Source: Thiosulfatihalobacter marinus
Lineage (GTDB): Bacteria; Pseudomonadota; Alphaproteobacteria; Rhodobacterales; Rhodobacteraceae
Assembly (NCBI RefSeq): GCF_016019955.1
Contig: NZ_JAECRZ010000009.1
Coordinates: 100,286 to 164,285 of the forward strand
Length of the DNA stretch: 64,000 nucleotides
Reading direction: 5' to 3'
In this document: piece after piece, positions 1-9,239 of the stretch
How the letters are laid out: each line of letters begins with the position of its first letter
Numbering within the stretch: the stretch's first letter is position 1
Notes under the pieces: model-generated
The model's input: only the letters and a program-made list of their open reading frames with translations
The model's database searches: none
What the model was told of the DNA's origin: nothing
Translations under genes and position numbers: made by a program

Positions 1-341
1 AGCGGCTGACACGGCTGATGGGGCAGCGCCGGGCGCTCGACCTGATGTTCTCGGCCCGCTGGCTCAGGTCGGACGAGGCCAAAGAGGCCGGATTGGTCAA
101 CTACATCGTGCCGGATGCGGACCTGCACAAGTCTGCGCTGGAATACTGCGAGAAAATCGCCACCCGTTCACGTCCCGGCATCGCCGAGATGAAGCGGTTG
201 GCGCGCGAAGGCGCGGACCTTGGTATCGACCAGCAGATGCGGCTTGAGCGCGATGCCGCCGTGCGCGCACTGCCCAGCGATGACGTCGCCGAAGGACTCG
301 ACGCGTTCGAGAACCGGCGCCCCCCCGAATTCAAGGCCTGA
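1..341 (+). CDS. Enoyl-CoA hydratase/isomerase (crotonase family), C-terminal part only
   Basis: Only the last ~113 codons are present; the reading frame is open to the left window edge, so the start lies outside. The visible part has the crotonase C-terminal pattern: a helix with SARWLRSDEAKEAGLVN, then the long C-terminal helix region ending in FENRRPPEFKA, close to the usual F..KR.P.F ending. The family hydrates trans-2-enoyl-CoA or isomerises double bonds; the catalytic Glu region is missing here. It is followed 9 bp later by an acyl-CoA dehydrogenase. In this operon (carboxylase plus HMG-CoA-lyase-like gene) it would fit the hydratase acting on a glutaconyl-type CoA ester, as LiuC/AtuE do. 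That role is inference. Confidence 0.85.
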   Translation, partial: RLTRLMGQRRALDLMFSARWLRSDEAKEAGLVNYIVPDADLHKSALEYCEKIATRSRPGIAEMKRLAREGADLGIDQQMRLERDAAVRALPSDDVAEGLDAFENRRPPEFKA

Positions 342-350
342 GGACGAAGC

Positions 351-1511
351 ATGGATTTCATTTTGAACGACGAACAACGCCAGATTTACGACTATGGCGG
401 CCAGCTGGCGCAGAAGTTCGACAACGATTACTGGCTGAGACACGCACGCAAGCACGAGTTTCCGCACGAAATGTTCCGCCAGATCGCCGATGACGGCTTC
501 CTCGGCATCATGGTGCCCGAGGAATATGGCGGCGCGGGCCTTGGTATGACCGAAATGGCCCTGTTCATGGAGGGCACCGCCAATCACGGCATTCCTCTTT
601 TGATGATGGTGGTCGGGCCGACCATGTCGCTGGCCCATATCGCCAGCCACGGGAGCGAGTTCCACAAGAAAGAACTGCTGCCGGCTGCCTGCCGCGGTGA
701 TATCCAGTTCTGTTTCGCGATCACCGAACCGGGGGCCGGGTCGAACACGATGAAGGCCACTACGCTGGCCAAGCGTCGAGGCAACCGGTTCAGCCTGTCG
801 GGCGAAAAGACCTTCATCACCGGGGCCGAAGTGGCCGACTACTGCCTCGTGGTGGCGCGGACCAAACCGCATACCGAGGTCAGCCGCAAGACCGACGGCT
901 TTACCCTGTTCGCCGTGGATCTGAAGAAAAAAGGCGTCGACAAGCAGCGGGTGAAGATCTCGATCCCCCTGCCCGAGGAGCAGTGGACACTGTTCTTCGA
1001 CGATGTGGATCTCGGCCCCGAGGATGTGGTCGGCGAGGTGGACGAAGGGTTCTCGATCCTGTTCGACAGCCTCAACCCCGAGCGTATCATCCTGGCCGCC
1101 TTGTGCTGCGGCATCGGCCGGTTCGCCCTGAACAAGGGCGTGGCCTATGCCTCCGAGCGCAATGTGTTCGGCCAACCCATCGGTGCGCACCAGGGCGTGC
1201 AGCATCCGATGGCCAAGGCGCACACAGCGGTCGAGATGGCCAGTCTGATGACCCGGCGCGCGGCATGGGAGTTCGACAACAAGCTGCCTGCCGGTGCGTC
1301 GTCGAACATGGCGAAATATGCCGCCGCCGAAGCCGGGATCGAAGCGGTCGACGCGGCGCTTCAGGCGCATGGTGGATCGGGCTTTACCGAAGATACGGGA
1401 CTTTACGAAATGTACCCGCTGGTCCGCCTGCTGCGCACAGCGCCGGTGAACCGCGAACTGTGCCTGAGCTTTATCGGCGAAAAGGTCATGGGCCTGCCAC
1501 GATCCTATTGA
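351..1511 (+). CDS. Acyl-CoA dehydrogenase, helix-G (isovaleryl-CoA dehydrogenase-like) catalytic Glu
   Basis: A 386-residue flavoprotein of normal family length that introduces an alpha,beta double bond into an acyl-CoA and passes electrons to ETF. The FAD/substrate signature ITEPGAGSN starts near residue 124, and VPEEYGGAG lies near residue 58. The C-terminal YEGTNE segment that carries the catalytic Glu in short/medium-chain enzymes is absent; the corresponding stretch reads RTAPVNREL and the protein ends LSFIGEKVMGLPRSY. A Glu at residue 244 in LNPERIIL sits where isovaleryl-CoA dehydrogenase has its base, so a base-swapped enzyme for a branched substrate is likely (inference). It is second in the operon, starting at the ATG after GAGGACGAAGC. 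Confidence 0.93.
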   Translation: MDFILNDEQRQIYDYGGQLAQKFDNDYWLRHARKHEFPHEMFRQIADDGFLGIMVPEEYGGAGLGMTEMALFMEGTANHGIPLLMMVVGPTMSLAHIASHGSEFHKKELLPAACRGDIQFCFAITEPGAGSNTMKATTLAKRRGNRFSLSGEKTFITGAEVADYCLVVARTKPHTEVSRKTDGFTLFAVDLKKKGVDKQRVKISIPLPEEQWTLFFDDVDLGPEDVVGEVDEGFSILFDSLNPERIILAALCCGIGRFALNKGVAYASERNVFGQPIGAHQGVQHPMAKAHTAVEMASLMTRRAAWEFDNKLPAGASSNMAKYAAAEAGIEAVDAALQAHGGSGFTEDTGLYEMYPLVRLLRTAPVNRELCLSFIGEKVMGLPRSY

Positions 1512-1538
1512 TCGCCACGGCTTGGAACGGAGAACGAC

Positions 1539-2930
1539 ATGCAATTTGGAATGCGCTTCCGGCGGGAGGATGCCGCCGACAAGGTAAATGATCGCTTCTG
1601 GCACGCGATCGAGGGCACGCCGCTCGACGAGGTGCGCCGTATTCAGGAAGAGCGGCTGCGTGACCAGATGGCCTATCTCAAGTCGAATTCGACCTTCTAT
1701 CAGGAAAAGTTCGCCGACGCCGGTGTCGATTTCGACGAGATTCGCAGCATCGAAGACCTGCAGAAGCTGCCTTACACCTACAAGACCGAGATCCGCGAAA
1801 GCCTTGCTGCGGAACCGCCCTTCGGCAAGCACCGCGCGGCACCAATGTCGGACATCATCCAGATGCAGGCCTCGTCGGGCACCACCGGCAGCCCCTCGTA
1901 TGTGGCCCTGACCGAATCCGACGCCGAAATGTGGCACGAGATGACGGCGCGCTGCTTCTTCGCCAACGGGGTGCGACCGGGCGATATGGTGTTGCACGCG
2001 TTTTCGCTGGCCAAGGGCTTTGTCGGCGGCATCCCGGTGATGCAGGGATTGCAGTACATGGGCACGATCGATGTGCCGGTGGGGGCGGATGGCGGTGCAG
2101 AACGTCTGCTGCGCGCCTGCGCAGACACGCGGCCGCGTTGCGTGGTCGGCGCTCCGAACTTTGTTCTGCACCTGGCCGAAAAGGCTCCCGAGGTGCTGGG
2201 ATGCAAGGCCAGCGAACTGGGTATCGAGCGCGTGATCGTCGGCGGCGAACCCGGCGGCGGCATTCCCGCAATTCGGGCAAAGATCGAAAAGGCCTGGGGT
2301 GCGAAATGCACCGAGATGCTGGGCGGCACCGATCTGGGCGTGACATACTGGGCCGAGTGCGACGCCCAGTCGGGTATGCACATGGTCAACATGGACTATA
2401 TCATCACCGAATTGCTCGACCCCGAAAGCGGCGAAATCATCCCCTGGGAAAAAGGTGCCGAGGGCGAGATGGTCTATACCGCGCTCGGCCGCCAGGCGAG
2501 CCCGCTCGTGCGGTTCCGGTCAGGCGATTATATCGAAGTGATCGATACCGAATGCTCCTGCGGCCGCACCGGGCCGAAGATCCGCTGTACCGGCCGGACC
2601 GACGACATGCTGATCGTCCGGGGGGCCAATGTCTTCCCGTCGGCGATCAACAGCGTCATTACCGAAATGGTGCCGGACACCAATGGCGTCATGCGCATCG
2701 TGGCCGATTTCGAGGGCCACACCACGCAGGGCGCGCTGACGGTGATTGTCGAACGCGGCCCCAATCGCGATCCGGCCGATGACGTCACCCTCAAAAAGAA
2801 AATCGAGCAGCGCCTGCGCGAATCCTTGGTCTTCAAGGCCGACGTTCACCTGGTTGCGGCCGACACTTTCGAAAAACCTGGCGCCGCCAAGGTCGCCTTC
2901 GTTCTCAGGAAATATCCAGACCTGCCATGA
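1539..2930 (+). CDS. PaaK-like (phenylacetate-CoA ligase family) AMP-forming CoA ligase
   Basis: A 463-residue cytosolic adenylate-forming enzyme predicted to activate a carboxylic acid with ATP and CoA. The phosphate-binding loop ASSGTTGSP is intact at residues 111-119. The C-terminal hinge GRTDDMLIVRGANVFPS matches PaaK proteins, and a Cys-rich ECSCGRTG segment precedes it. Length and motif order are as in phenylacetate-CoA ligases, but no phenylacetyl-CoA epoxidase genes (paaABCD) are nearby, so the substrate need not be aromatic. The gene begins 27 bp after the dehydrogenase and its TGA overlaps the ATG of the carboxylase beta gene (ATGA), implying translational coupling. It probably makes the CoA ester on which the carboxylase pathway works. 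Confidence 0.9.
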   Translation: MQFGMRFRREDAADKVNDRFWHAIEGTPLDEVRRIQEERLRDQMAYLKSNSTFYQEKFADAGVDFDEIRSIEDLQKLPYTYKTEIRESLAAEPPFGKHRAAPMSDIIQMQASSGTTGSPSYVALTESDAEMWHEMTARCFFANGVRPGDMVLHAFSLAKGFVGGIPVMQGLQYMGTIDVPVGADGGAERLLRACADTRPRCVVGAPNFVLHLAEKAPEVLGCKASELGIERVIVGGEPGGGIPAIRAKIEKAWGAKCTEMLGGTDLGVTYWAECDAQSGMHMVNMDYIITELLDPESGEIIPWEKGAEGEMVYTALGRQASPLVRFRSGDYIEVIDTECSCGRTGPKIRCTGRTDDMLIVRGANVFPSAINSVITEMVPDTNGVMRIVADFEGHTTQGALTVIVERGPNRDPADDVTLKKKIEQRLRESLVFKADVHLVAADTFEKPGAAKVAFVLRKYPDLP

Positions 2931-4534
2931 CTAGAATGAAATCCCTTCTCGACACCGCGTCGGACGACTTCCGCGCCAACGACGTGTCTTACCGCGAAAA
3001 GGTCGATGAACTACATGCCCTCCGGCTCTTACAGCGCGTCGGCGGCCCCGAAATGGCGCGCAAACGTCATGTGGACAAAGGCAAAATCCTGCCGCGCGAA
3101 CGGATCGAACGACTGATCGACCCGGGCACACCATTTCTGGAACTCGGCGAGTTGGCCGGACTGAATATGCACAAGGGAGTTCCACCCGGCGCCGGCATCA
3201 TCACCGGTATTGGCGTGATCGAAGGCCGTCAGTGCATGATCATCGCCAATGATGCCACCGTAAAGGGCGGCACCTATTTCGGGATCACCTGCCGCAAACA
3301 CGTCCGGGCACAGAAAATTGCCTGGAAAAACCGCCTGCCCGTCATCACCCTCGTGGACTCCGGCGGTGCCTTCCTGCCCGACCAGGCCAACCTTTTCCCC
3401 GACGAAGGCCAGTTCGGCTCCATCTTTCACCAACAGATCGGCATGTCTGGCGATGGTGTGCCGCAAATCGCCGTGGTCATGGGGCCCTGCACCGCGGGTG
3501 GTGCCTATATCCCCGCGCTCTGTGACGAAGTGGTGATCGTGCGCGGTCAGGGCTTTATGTATCTAGGCGGACCGGAATTGACCTTTGCCGCAACCGGCGA
3601 AAAGGTCGAAGCCGAAGAACTGGGTGGCGGCAAGATGCATTCGTCCGTCTCCGGTGTGACAGACCATTTGGCCGAAGATGACGCCCACGCTCTGGCCATC
3701 ACGCGCGAAATTGTCAGCCATCTTGGCGAAAAACCCCAACCCCGCAAGACGCCCGAAACGCCCCGTGCGCCCGCCTACCCGGTCGAAGAGATTTATGGAC
3801 TCATCAGCCGCGACCCCAAGGTGCCGACCGACAACCGCGAAATCGTGGCTCGGTTGGTCGATGAGAGCGATTTTCACGAATTCAAACCGCTTTATGGCGA
3901 CACGATCATGACCGGCTGGGGCCGCATCCACGGCCACGAGGTCGGTATTCTCGCAAATACAGGCGTGCTTTTCGTCGAAGCCGCACTGAAGGCCACGCAT
4001 TTCATCAATCTCTGCGTCCAGCGTGATATTCCGCTGCTGTTCCTGGCCGATGTGAACGGCTTCATGGTGGGCCGCGAGGTCGAGCAGATGGGCATTGCCA
4101 AGGCTGGCGCCAAGATGATCACGGCCATGTCTTCGGCCCGGGTGCCGAAATTCACCATTATCACCGGCGGCTCCTATGGGGCGGGATACCTGGCCATGCT
4201 GGGCCGCCCGTTCCAGCCGGACGCAATGTTTGCCTGGCCGACGGGACGGTCGGCGATCATGGGGCCGGAACAGGCCGCCAGCGTGCTGGCTCAGGTCCGC
4301 GCGCAGATCAACGAACGCGAAGGCAAAAGCTGGACCCCCGAGGAGGAGGAAGCCTTCAAGGCACCGATCCGCAAGGAATACGAAGATTTTCAGGGAGCCT
4401 ATAATTTTGCTTCCAACCTTTGGATCGACAGCGTGATCGAGCCCTGTGAGACCCGTGATGTCATGGCGCTGATGCTGGATGTGACATCGCGCAGACCCAA
4501 GGTCGATACCAAATTCGGCGTGTTCAGGATGTGA
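2927..4534 (+). CDS. Acyl-CoA carboxylase, beta (carboxyltransferase) subunit
   Basis: A 535-residue protein with the two crotonase-fold halves of biotin-dependent carboxyltransferases. It moves CO2 from carboxybiotin to an acyl-CoA. The first half shows VDSGGAFLPDQANLFPD, as in methylcrotonyl- and geranyl-CoA carboxylases. The second half has ITGGSYGAGYLAMLGRPF and WPTGRSAIMGPEQAASV. Methylcrotonyl-CoA carboxylases usually read NYGMCGRA where this protein reads YLAMLGRP, so the acyl pocket may differ; that comparison is from memory. It is coupled to the upstream ligase by a 4-bp overlap and followed 10 bp later by the biotin-carrying alpha subunit. The pair plus the HMG-CoA-lyase-like gene suggests handling of a beta-methyl-branched enoyl-CoA. 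Confidence 0.93.
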   Translation: MTRMKSLLDTASDDFRANDVSYREKVDELHALRLLQRVGGPEMARKRHVDKGKILPRERIERLIDPGTPFLELGELAGLNMHKGVPPGAGIITGIGVIEGRQCMIIANDATVKGGTYFGITCRKHVRAQKIAWKNRLPVITLVDSGGAFLPDQANLFPDEGQFGSIFHQQIGMSGDGVPQIAVVMGPCTAGGAYIPALCDEVVIVRGQGFMYLGGPELTFAATGEKVEAEELGGGKMHSSVSGVTDHLAEDDAHALAITREIVSHLGEKPQPRKTPETPRAPAYPVEEIYGLISRDPKVPTDNREIVARLVDESDFHEFKPLYGDTIMTGWGRIHGHEVGILANTGVLFVEAALKATHFINLCVQRDIPLLFLADVNGFMVGREVEQMGIAKAGAKMITAMSSARVPKFTIITGGSYGAGYLAMLGRPFQPDAMFAWPTGRSAIMGPEQAASVLAQVRAQINEREGKSWTPEEEEAFKAPIRKEYEDFQGAYNFASNLWIDSVIEPCETRDVMALMLDVTSRRPKVDTKFGVFRM

Positions 4535-4544
4535 GGAGCGAACC

Positions 4545-6551
4545 GTGAAAATCAAGACGCTTCTGATCGCCAACCGCGGCGAAATTGCCTGCCGGATCGC
4601 GCGCACTGCGCGGGCCAGCGGTATCATTCCCGTCGGCGTGCATTCGCAGGCCGACGCCAATGCCCTGCATGTCCGCGAGATTGGCAAATCTGTCTGTATC
4701 GGCGCCGGACCTGCATCCGAGAGCTATCTGAAAATCGACGCGGTGATTGCCGCTGCGCAATCAGTGGGCGCGGATGCGATCCATCCCGGTTATGGCTTTC
4801 TGGCCGAAAACCCCGATTTTGCTCGTTCGGTCGAAGCCGCCGGCATGATCTTCATGGGGCCGACGCCTGAAACGCTTGAACGTTTCGGCGACAAGGCCAG
4901 CGCCAAAGAGGCCGCCGTGGCGGCCAGCGTCCCGGTGATTTCGGGCGCCGAAGGTGCGCGGTCCGATCCCGAGCAGATTGCCGAGGAGGTGCGCCAAATG
5001 GGCCTGCCGGTGCTGCTCAAGGCGGTCGGCGGCGGTGGTGGGCGCGGACAACGGCTCGTCACTGACGAAACCACGCTGGTCGAGGACATCGAAGGCGCGC
5101 TGCGCGAAGCAAAATCCACCTTCGGCTCCGAAGGGCTGCTGTTGGAGCGTTTCCTGCCCGAGGCGCGCCATGTTGAAGTGCAGATCGCAGGTGACGGCAA
5201 AGGCCATGTGGTGCATCTGTTCGAACGCGATTGCACGCTTCAGCGCCGCCACCAGAAGGTCATCGAGGAAGCCCCGGCCTGGGGTCTGCCCCGAACGCTT
5301 CTGGACGACATCGCACGCGACGCGGTGCGCTTGGGCGAAACGCTGGACTATCGCGGGCTGGGCACGGTCGAATTTCTGGTCGCGGGTGGCGAGTATTTCT
5401 TCCTTGAGGTGAACCCGCGCATTCAGGTGGAACATCCCGTCACCGAAGCGATCACCGGGCTGGACCTTGTCGCGCTTCACCTGCGGATTGCCGAAGGCGC
5501 GGGCCTTGGACTGGTGCAGGACGATCTGACGATCAACGGCCACGCGGTCGAGGCGCGGCTTTACGCCGAAGATCCGGCGATGCAATTCGCCCCGTCGACG
5601 GGCACGCTCTCCACGCTCAGCCTGCCATCGGGCCTGCGCATCGACAGCGGCGTCGAAGAAGGCGATGCCGTCACGCCCTACTACGACCCGATGATCGCCA
5701 AGCTGATCGTGCACGCGCCCGACCGGGAAACCGCATTGGCACGTCTGGCCACGGCGCTTGATCATGTCGCGGTCGAAGGTGTCGAGACCAATCGCGCCTT
5801 TCTAACGGCGCTGGCGCGAAACCATGAATTCGAACGGATGCAGGTGCATACCCGCTGGATCGACGGCAGGCTGGATGAGCTGACACAGGCACCCGGCCTG
5901 ACCCGCCCCGATCTGTGGAAGGCGACCGCTGCCATTCTCTTCGTGACCCAGTCGCGCAGCGACACAAACGCCAATCCCTGGACCAACCGTGATGCCTTTA
6001 CCGGCTGGCGGCTTGGACTGGGCGGCGATGCGATTGAAGCGGGGCAGCGCGTGACGCTTACCGATTCTGACGAGGTATCCGAAGAACTGCGCGTCAGTCC
6101 TGTCAAACCGGGTGCCAAGTACACCATCCATTCGGAGAAAGGCGAGGCGCTGATACTGTCGGCACGTGAACTGACCCCGGGCCGTTGGCGTGTCGGCGAA
6201 GGCGACACCGTCCATCTGATCGACGCGCGCCTGCACGCGGGCGTGATCGAACTGGATACGCCCGAAGGCCGCCTGGTATTTCGGCCCGCCGCGCCCCTTG
6301 CCTTTGCCGGCGACAATGCCGCGGCGGATCGCGCCGTGACCTCTCCGCTGACCGGCATGATTGTCGAAATCAAGGTCTCCGATGGTCAGAGCGTGGCCGA
6401 AGGCGACGTGGTCGCGGTCATGGAATCCATGAAACTCGAAATCTCGATCCGGGCGGCCGCGGCCGGGATCGCCAGCAATATATCCGTCTCGAATGGGGAC
6501 ATGGTCGATCGCGGCCAGGTCATCGCCGAGATCCTGCCATCCGAGGAGTGA
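4545..6551 (+). CDS. Acyl-CoA carboxylase, alpha subunit (biotin carboxylase plus BCCP)
   Basis: A 668-residue subunit that carboxylates its own biotin with ATP and bicarbonate. The N-terminal biotin carboxylase domain starts with KTLLIANRGEIACR, has the Gly-rich ATP loop KAVGGGGGRGQRLV, and the substrate-side motif EVNPRIQVEHPVTE. After a linker domain, the C-terminal biotinyl domain carries MESMKLE with the biotin-acceptor Lys at residue 630. The size is typical for MccA/AtuF/LiuD-type alpha subunits. It partners with the beta subunit just upstream. Its stop overlaps nothing, but the next gene starts only 4 bp later, so the operon continues directly into the HMG-CoA-lyase-like gene. Confidence 0.94.
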   Translation: MKIKTLLIANRGEIACRIARTARASGIIPVGVHSQADANALHVREIGKSVCIGAGPASESYLKIDAVIAAAQSVGADAIHPGYGFLAENPDFARSVEAAGMIFMGPTPETLERFGDKASAKEAAVAASVPVISGAEGARSDPEQIAEEVRQMGLPVLLKAVGGGGGRGQRLVTDETTLVEDIEGALREAKSTFGSEGLLLERFLPEARHVEVQIAGDGKGHVVHLFERDCTLQRRHQKVIEEAPAWGLPRTLLDDIARDAVRLGETLDYRGLGTVEFLVAGGEYFFLEVNPRIQVEHPVTEAITGLDLVALHLRIAEGAGLGLVQDDLTINGHAVEARLYAEDPAMQFAPSTGTLSTLSLPSGLRIDSGVEEGDAVTPYYDPMIAKLIVHAPDRETALARLATALDHVAVEGVETNRAFLTALARNHEFERMQVHTRWIDGRLDELTQAPGLTRPDLWKATAAILFVTQSRSDTNANPWTNRDAFTGWRLGLGGDAIEAGQRVTLTDSDEVSEELRVSPVKPGAKYTIHSEKGEALILSARELTPGRWRVGEGDTVHLIDARLHAGVIELDTPEGRLVFRPAAPLAFAGDNAAADRAVTSPLTGMIVEIKVSDGQSVAEGDVVAVMESMKLEISIRAAAAGIASNISVSNGDMVDRGQVIAEILPSEE

Positions 6552-6555
6552 TGAA

Positions 6556-7515
6556 ATGAGCGACTTTCCCAAATTCGTAGAATTTCGTGAAGAAGGCCCG
6601 CGTGAGGGTTTTCAGATCGAAAAGAAGATTTACCCGATCGAAGAGCGGATCGAACTGATCGACATGCTCAGCGAAACCGGCTTGAAACGCATTCAGGTCG
6701 GCAGCTTTGTCAGCCCGAAATACGTTCCTCAGATGGCGGACACCGGCGAGTTGTTCCAGCGTATCAAGCGCAAACCGGGCGTGAACTACACATCGCTGTG
6801 GCTGAACGACAAAGGGTTTCGCAAGGCCCTGACCGCGCATGAGGTCGATATCGACCCGCGTCTGCTGTTCTATCCTTCCGAAGCATTCGCCCAATCGAAC
6901 AACAATTGTTCCTCGGCCGAGATGCGGGAAAAACAACGTGACTGGGTCCGTCTTTACAAGGAAGAGGGATATACCGTCGACGCGGCCTATGTGATGACCG
7001 CCTTCGGCTGCAACCTCGAGGGCCCCATCCCCCAAGAACGCATCTTGGACGATTTCCGCTTTATCCTTCAGCTATGCGAAGAAGAGAACATCCCCGTGCC
7101 GATCCTCGTGGTCGCCGACACCATGGGTTGGGGAAACCCCGAGGCGGTCAAACGGATGATCGGCGCCCTGCGCGAATTGGCGCCCGAGGCGCGCATCGGT
7201 ATGCACATCCATGACACACGTGGGCTGGGGATCGCCAACGTTTATGCGGCCCTGTCGATGGGCGTGGACATGTTCGAAAGCTCCGTCGCCGGTCTTGGCG
7301 GCTGTCCTTTCGCGGGCCACGGCCACGCGCGCGCCGCAGGAAATGTCTGCACCGAGGATTCAGTGTTCCTGTGTCACGAGCTCGGCATCGAAACCGGCAT
7401 TGATCTGGACAAGCTGATCGCAGCGGCGGTCAAAGCAGAAGAGATCATCGGTGTGCCGCTCATGGGCCGGGTCATGCACACCGGCGGGTTGGACAAATAC
7501 CGCAAGTCACGCTGA
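6556..7515 (+). CDS. Hydroxymethylglutaryl-CoA lyase-like enzyme
   Basis: A DRE-TIM-barrel metal-dependent lyase of 320 residues that cleaves 3-hydroxy-3-alkylglutaryl-CoA type esters into a 3-oxoacid derivative and acetyl-CoA (or the reverse split known for longer homologues). The N-terminus has the EGPREGFQ motif (usual form VGPRDGLQN). The C-terminal signature SSVAGLGGCPF contains the family Cys at residue 250, with GHGHARAAGN after it. An upstream in-frame ATG at 6493 lies inside the biotin-domain gene; the ATG at 6556 is preferred because it sits 4 bp after that gene's stop and restores family length. Its position after the carboxylase matches liu operons and suggests the same sequence: carboxylate, hydrate, cleave. 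Confidence 0.9.
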   Translation: MSDFPKFVEFREEGPREGFQIEKKIYPIEERIELIDMLSETGLKRIQVGSFVSPKYVPQMADTGELFQRIKRKPGVNYTSLWLNDKGFRKALTAHEVDIDPRLLFYPSEAFAQSNNNCSSAEMREKQRDWVRLYKEEGYTVDAAYVMTAFGCNLEGPIPQERILDDFRFILQLCEEENIPVPILVVADTMGWGNPEAVKRMIGALRELAPEARIGMHIHDTRGLGIANVYAALSMGVDMFESSVAGLGGCPFAGHGHARAAGNVCTEDSVFLCHELGIETGIDLDKLIAAAVKAEEIIGVPLMGRVMHTGGLDKYRKSR

Positions 7516-7527
7516 GGGAGCAAGAAG

Positions 7528-8442
7528 ATGACAAAAGCACTTGACGGAAAGGTCGTTCTGGTCACCGGGGCCGGCGGTGGGATCGGGCGTGATATCGCCT
7601 TGATGGCAGCCGCAGAAGGCGCCGCCGTGGTGGTCAATGATCTGGGCGCATCCCTGAAAGGCACCGGTCAGACAGAAACTGCGGCGCAGAAAGTCGTCGA
7701 AGAGATCAAGGCGGCGGGCGGCGATGCGATCGCCGATGGCGGCAACGTCACCGATCCGGACGCCGCGCGCGCGATGATCGAGGCGGGTGTCAAGGAATTC
7801 GGCCGCATCGACGCGGTGGTGAACAACGCCGGCATCCTGCGCGACGGGTTCTTCCACAAAATGACCTACGAGGATTTCGACGCGGTGGTGAAGGTCCATC
7901 TCTATGGCGCCTTCAACACCAGCCGCGCGGCGGCCGATTATTTCCGCGAGCAAGAGGGCGGTGCTCTGGTGCACATGACCTCGACCTCGGGGCTGATCGG
8001 CAATCTGGCGCAGGCGAATTATTCGGCGGCAAAGCTGGGCATCGCGGCCTTCTCGAAATCGGTAGCGCTCGACCTGAAACGCTGGAACGTGCGGTCAAAC
8101 TGCATCGCGCCCTTCGCCTGGAGCCGGATGATCTCGTCTATCAAGACAGACACCCCGGAACAGGTGGCACGGGTCGAAAAGATCAAGGAGATGACACCGG
8201 CCAAGGTTGCACCGATGGCCTGTTTCCTGATGAGCGACCGCGCGGCTGACGTGTCAGGACAAATCTTTGCGGTTCGCAAGAACGAGATCTTCCTGTTCAA
8301 CCAGCCCCGCCCGGTGCGGTCGGTTCATTCCGATGATGGCTGGACCGCCGATGAAATCGCCGAGCGCGCCATTCCCGCGCTCAAATCACAGTTCACGCCG
8401 CTCGAAGTTTCGGCGGATGTCTTTTCGTGGGATCCGGTTTGA
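7528..8442 (+). CDS. SDR-family dehydrogenase, (3R)-hydroxyacyl-CoA dehydrogenase-like (MFE-2 type)
   Basis: A 304-residue NAD(P)-dependent short-chain dehydrogenase. TGAGGGIGR at residues ~14-22 is the cofactor loop, NNAGILRD is the NNAG motif, and the active site is TSTSG plus NYSAAK (Tyr-x3-Lys). The N-terminal half, including VVNDLG and GNVTDPD, resembles the dehydrogenase domain of peroxisomal multifunctional enzyme type 2, and the extended C-terminus is also seen in such proteins. It probably oxidises a hydroxyacyl-CoA to the 3-oxo form. Its TGA overlaps the ATG of the following lyase gene by one base (TGATG), so the two are likely produced together. Confidence 0.88.
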   Translation: MTKALDGKVVLVTGAGGGIGRDIALMAAAEGAAVVVNDLGASLKGTGQTETAAQKVVEEIKAAGGDAIADGGNVTDPDAARAMIEAGVKEFGRIDAVVNNAGILRDGFFHKMTYEDFDAVVKVHLYGAFNTSRAAADYFREQEGGALVHMTSTSGLIGNLAQANYSAAKLGIAAFSKSVALDLKRWNVRSNCIAPFAWSRMISSIKTDTPEQVARVEKIKEMTPAKVAPMACFLMSDRAADVSGQIFAVRKNEIFLFNQPRPVRSVHSDDGWTADEIAERAIPALKSQFTPLEVSADVFSWDPV

Positions 8443-9236
8443 TGGGAAAACGCAAAGAAAAAATCAGCTCCGACATTGCCTGGAGCACCTCTGACAAGAT
8501 CAGCGTGCGTGGGCTCGATCTGCCCAACGAGATCCTGGGCCACATGAACCTCGGCGATCTGGCGTTTCTGCAGTTGACGGGTCGCAAGGCCACGCCCGAG
8601 GAAAGCCGCGTCTTTAACGCTATCGTCATTACCTTGGTCGAACATGGTATCACGCCCTCGGCCCTGGCGGCGCGGATGACCTATATGGGGGCGCCGGAAT
8701 CGCTTCAGGCGGCTGTGGCGGCTGGCTTGTGCGGGCTGGGCACCGTCTTTGTCGGTTCTATGGAGGGTGCCTCGAAGATGCTTTACGAGGCACTGCCACA
8801 GGACAAGTTGGGCACCGGTGTCGATCTGGATGCGCTGGCCGTCGAGACGGTGGAAAAATTCCGCGCCCGCAAGATGATCGTGCCGGGGCTGGGCCATCCG
8901 GTGCACAAGCCGGTCGATCCGCGCACACCTCGCCTGTTCCAGATCGCTGCCGAGAACGGCAAGTCCGGTGAATACATCGAGTTGATCCAGAAAATTCAGG
9001 CCGTTGCCGAAGAAAAATCGGGTAAGATGCTGCCGATCAACGCCACCGGGGCGATCGGAGCGATCTGCTGTGAATTTGGCTTCCCCTGGAAGATCGTGCG
9101 GGGCTTTGGCGTCATGGCACGCGCCATCGGTCTGGTCGGTCATATCCTCGAAGAGAGCGAAAACCCGATTTCCTATGAGCTTTGGCAGCGTGCCGAGCAG
9201 GAAATTCTTGAAACGTCGGGTCCGGGAGCGAAGTAA
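8442..9236 (+). CDS. Citrate synthase-fold lyase (citryl-CoA lyase-like)
   Basis: A 264-residue protein of the citrate-synthase superfamily, much shorter than citrate synthase and close in size to the citryl-CoA lyase module. The key segment VPGLGHPVHKPVDPRTPR contains the catalytic His region and the Asp-Pro-Arg turn. A Gly-rich active-site helix ATGAIGAICCEFGFP and a C-terminal ISYELWQRAEQEIL follow. Such enzymes make or break a C-C bond between acetyl-CoA and a 2-oxoacid. A GTG further upstream (8427) is possible, but the ATG overlapping the previous stop is preferred. In an operon already holding an HMG-CoA-lyase-like gene, this is a second C-C lyase; its substrate cannot be read from the sequence. 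Confidence 0.82.
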   Translation: MGKRKEKISSDIAWSTSDKISVRGLDLPNEILGHMNLGDLAFLQLTGRKATPEESRVFNAIVITLVEHGITPSALAARMTYMGAPESLQAAVAAGLCGLGTVFVGSMEGASKMLYEALPQDKLGTGVDLDALAVETVEKFRARKMIVPGLGHPVHKPVDPRTPRLFQIAAENGKSGEYIELIQKIQAVAEEKSGKMLPINATGAIGAICCEFGFPWKIVRGFGVMARAIGLVGHILEESENPISYELWQRAEQEILETSGPGAK

Positions 9237-9239
9237 CCG

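Noticed and set aside
168..2381. A very long open frame on the minus strand (737 codons) opposite the dehydrogenase and PaaK-like genes
   Set aside because: It has no family-like motifs and mirrors two well-supported genes. Long antisense frames are expected in DNA with strong G/C bias at third codon positions. The same applies to 12535-14787 and 16271-17749 on the minus strand.
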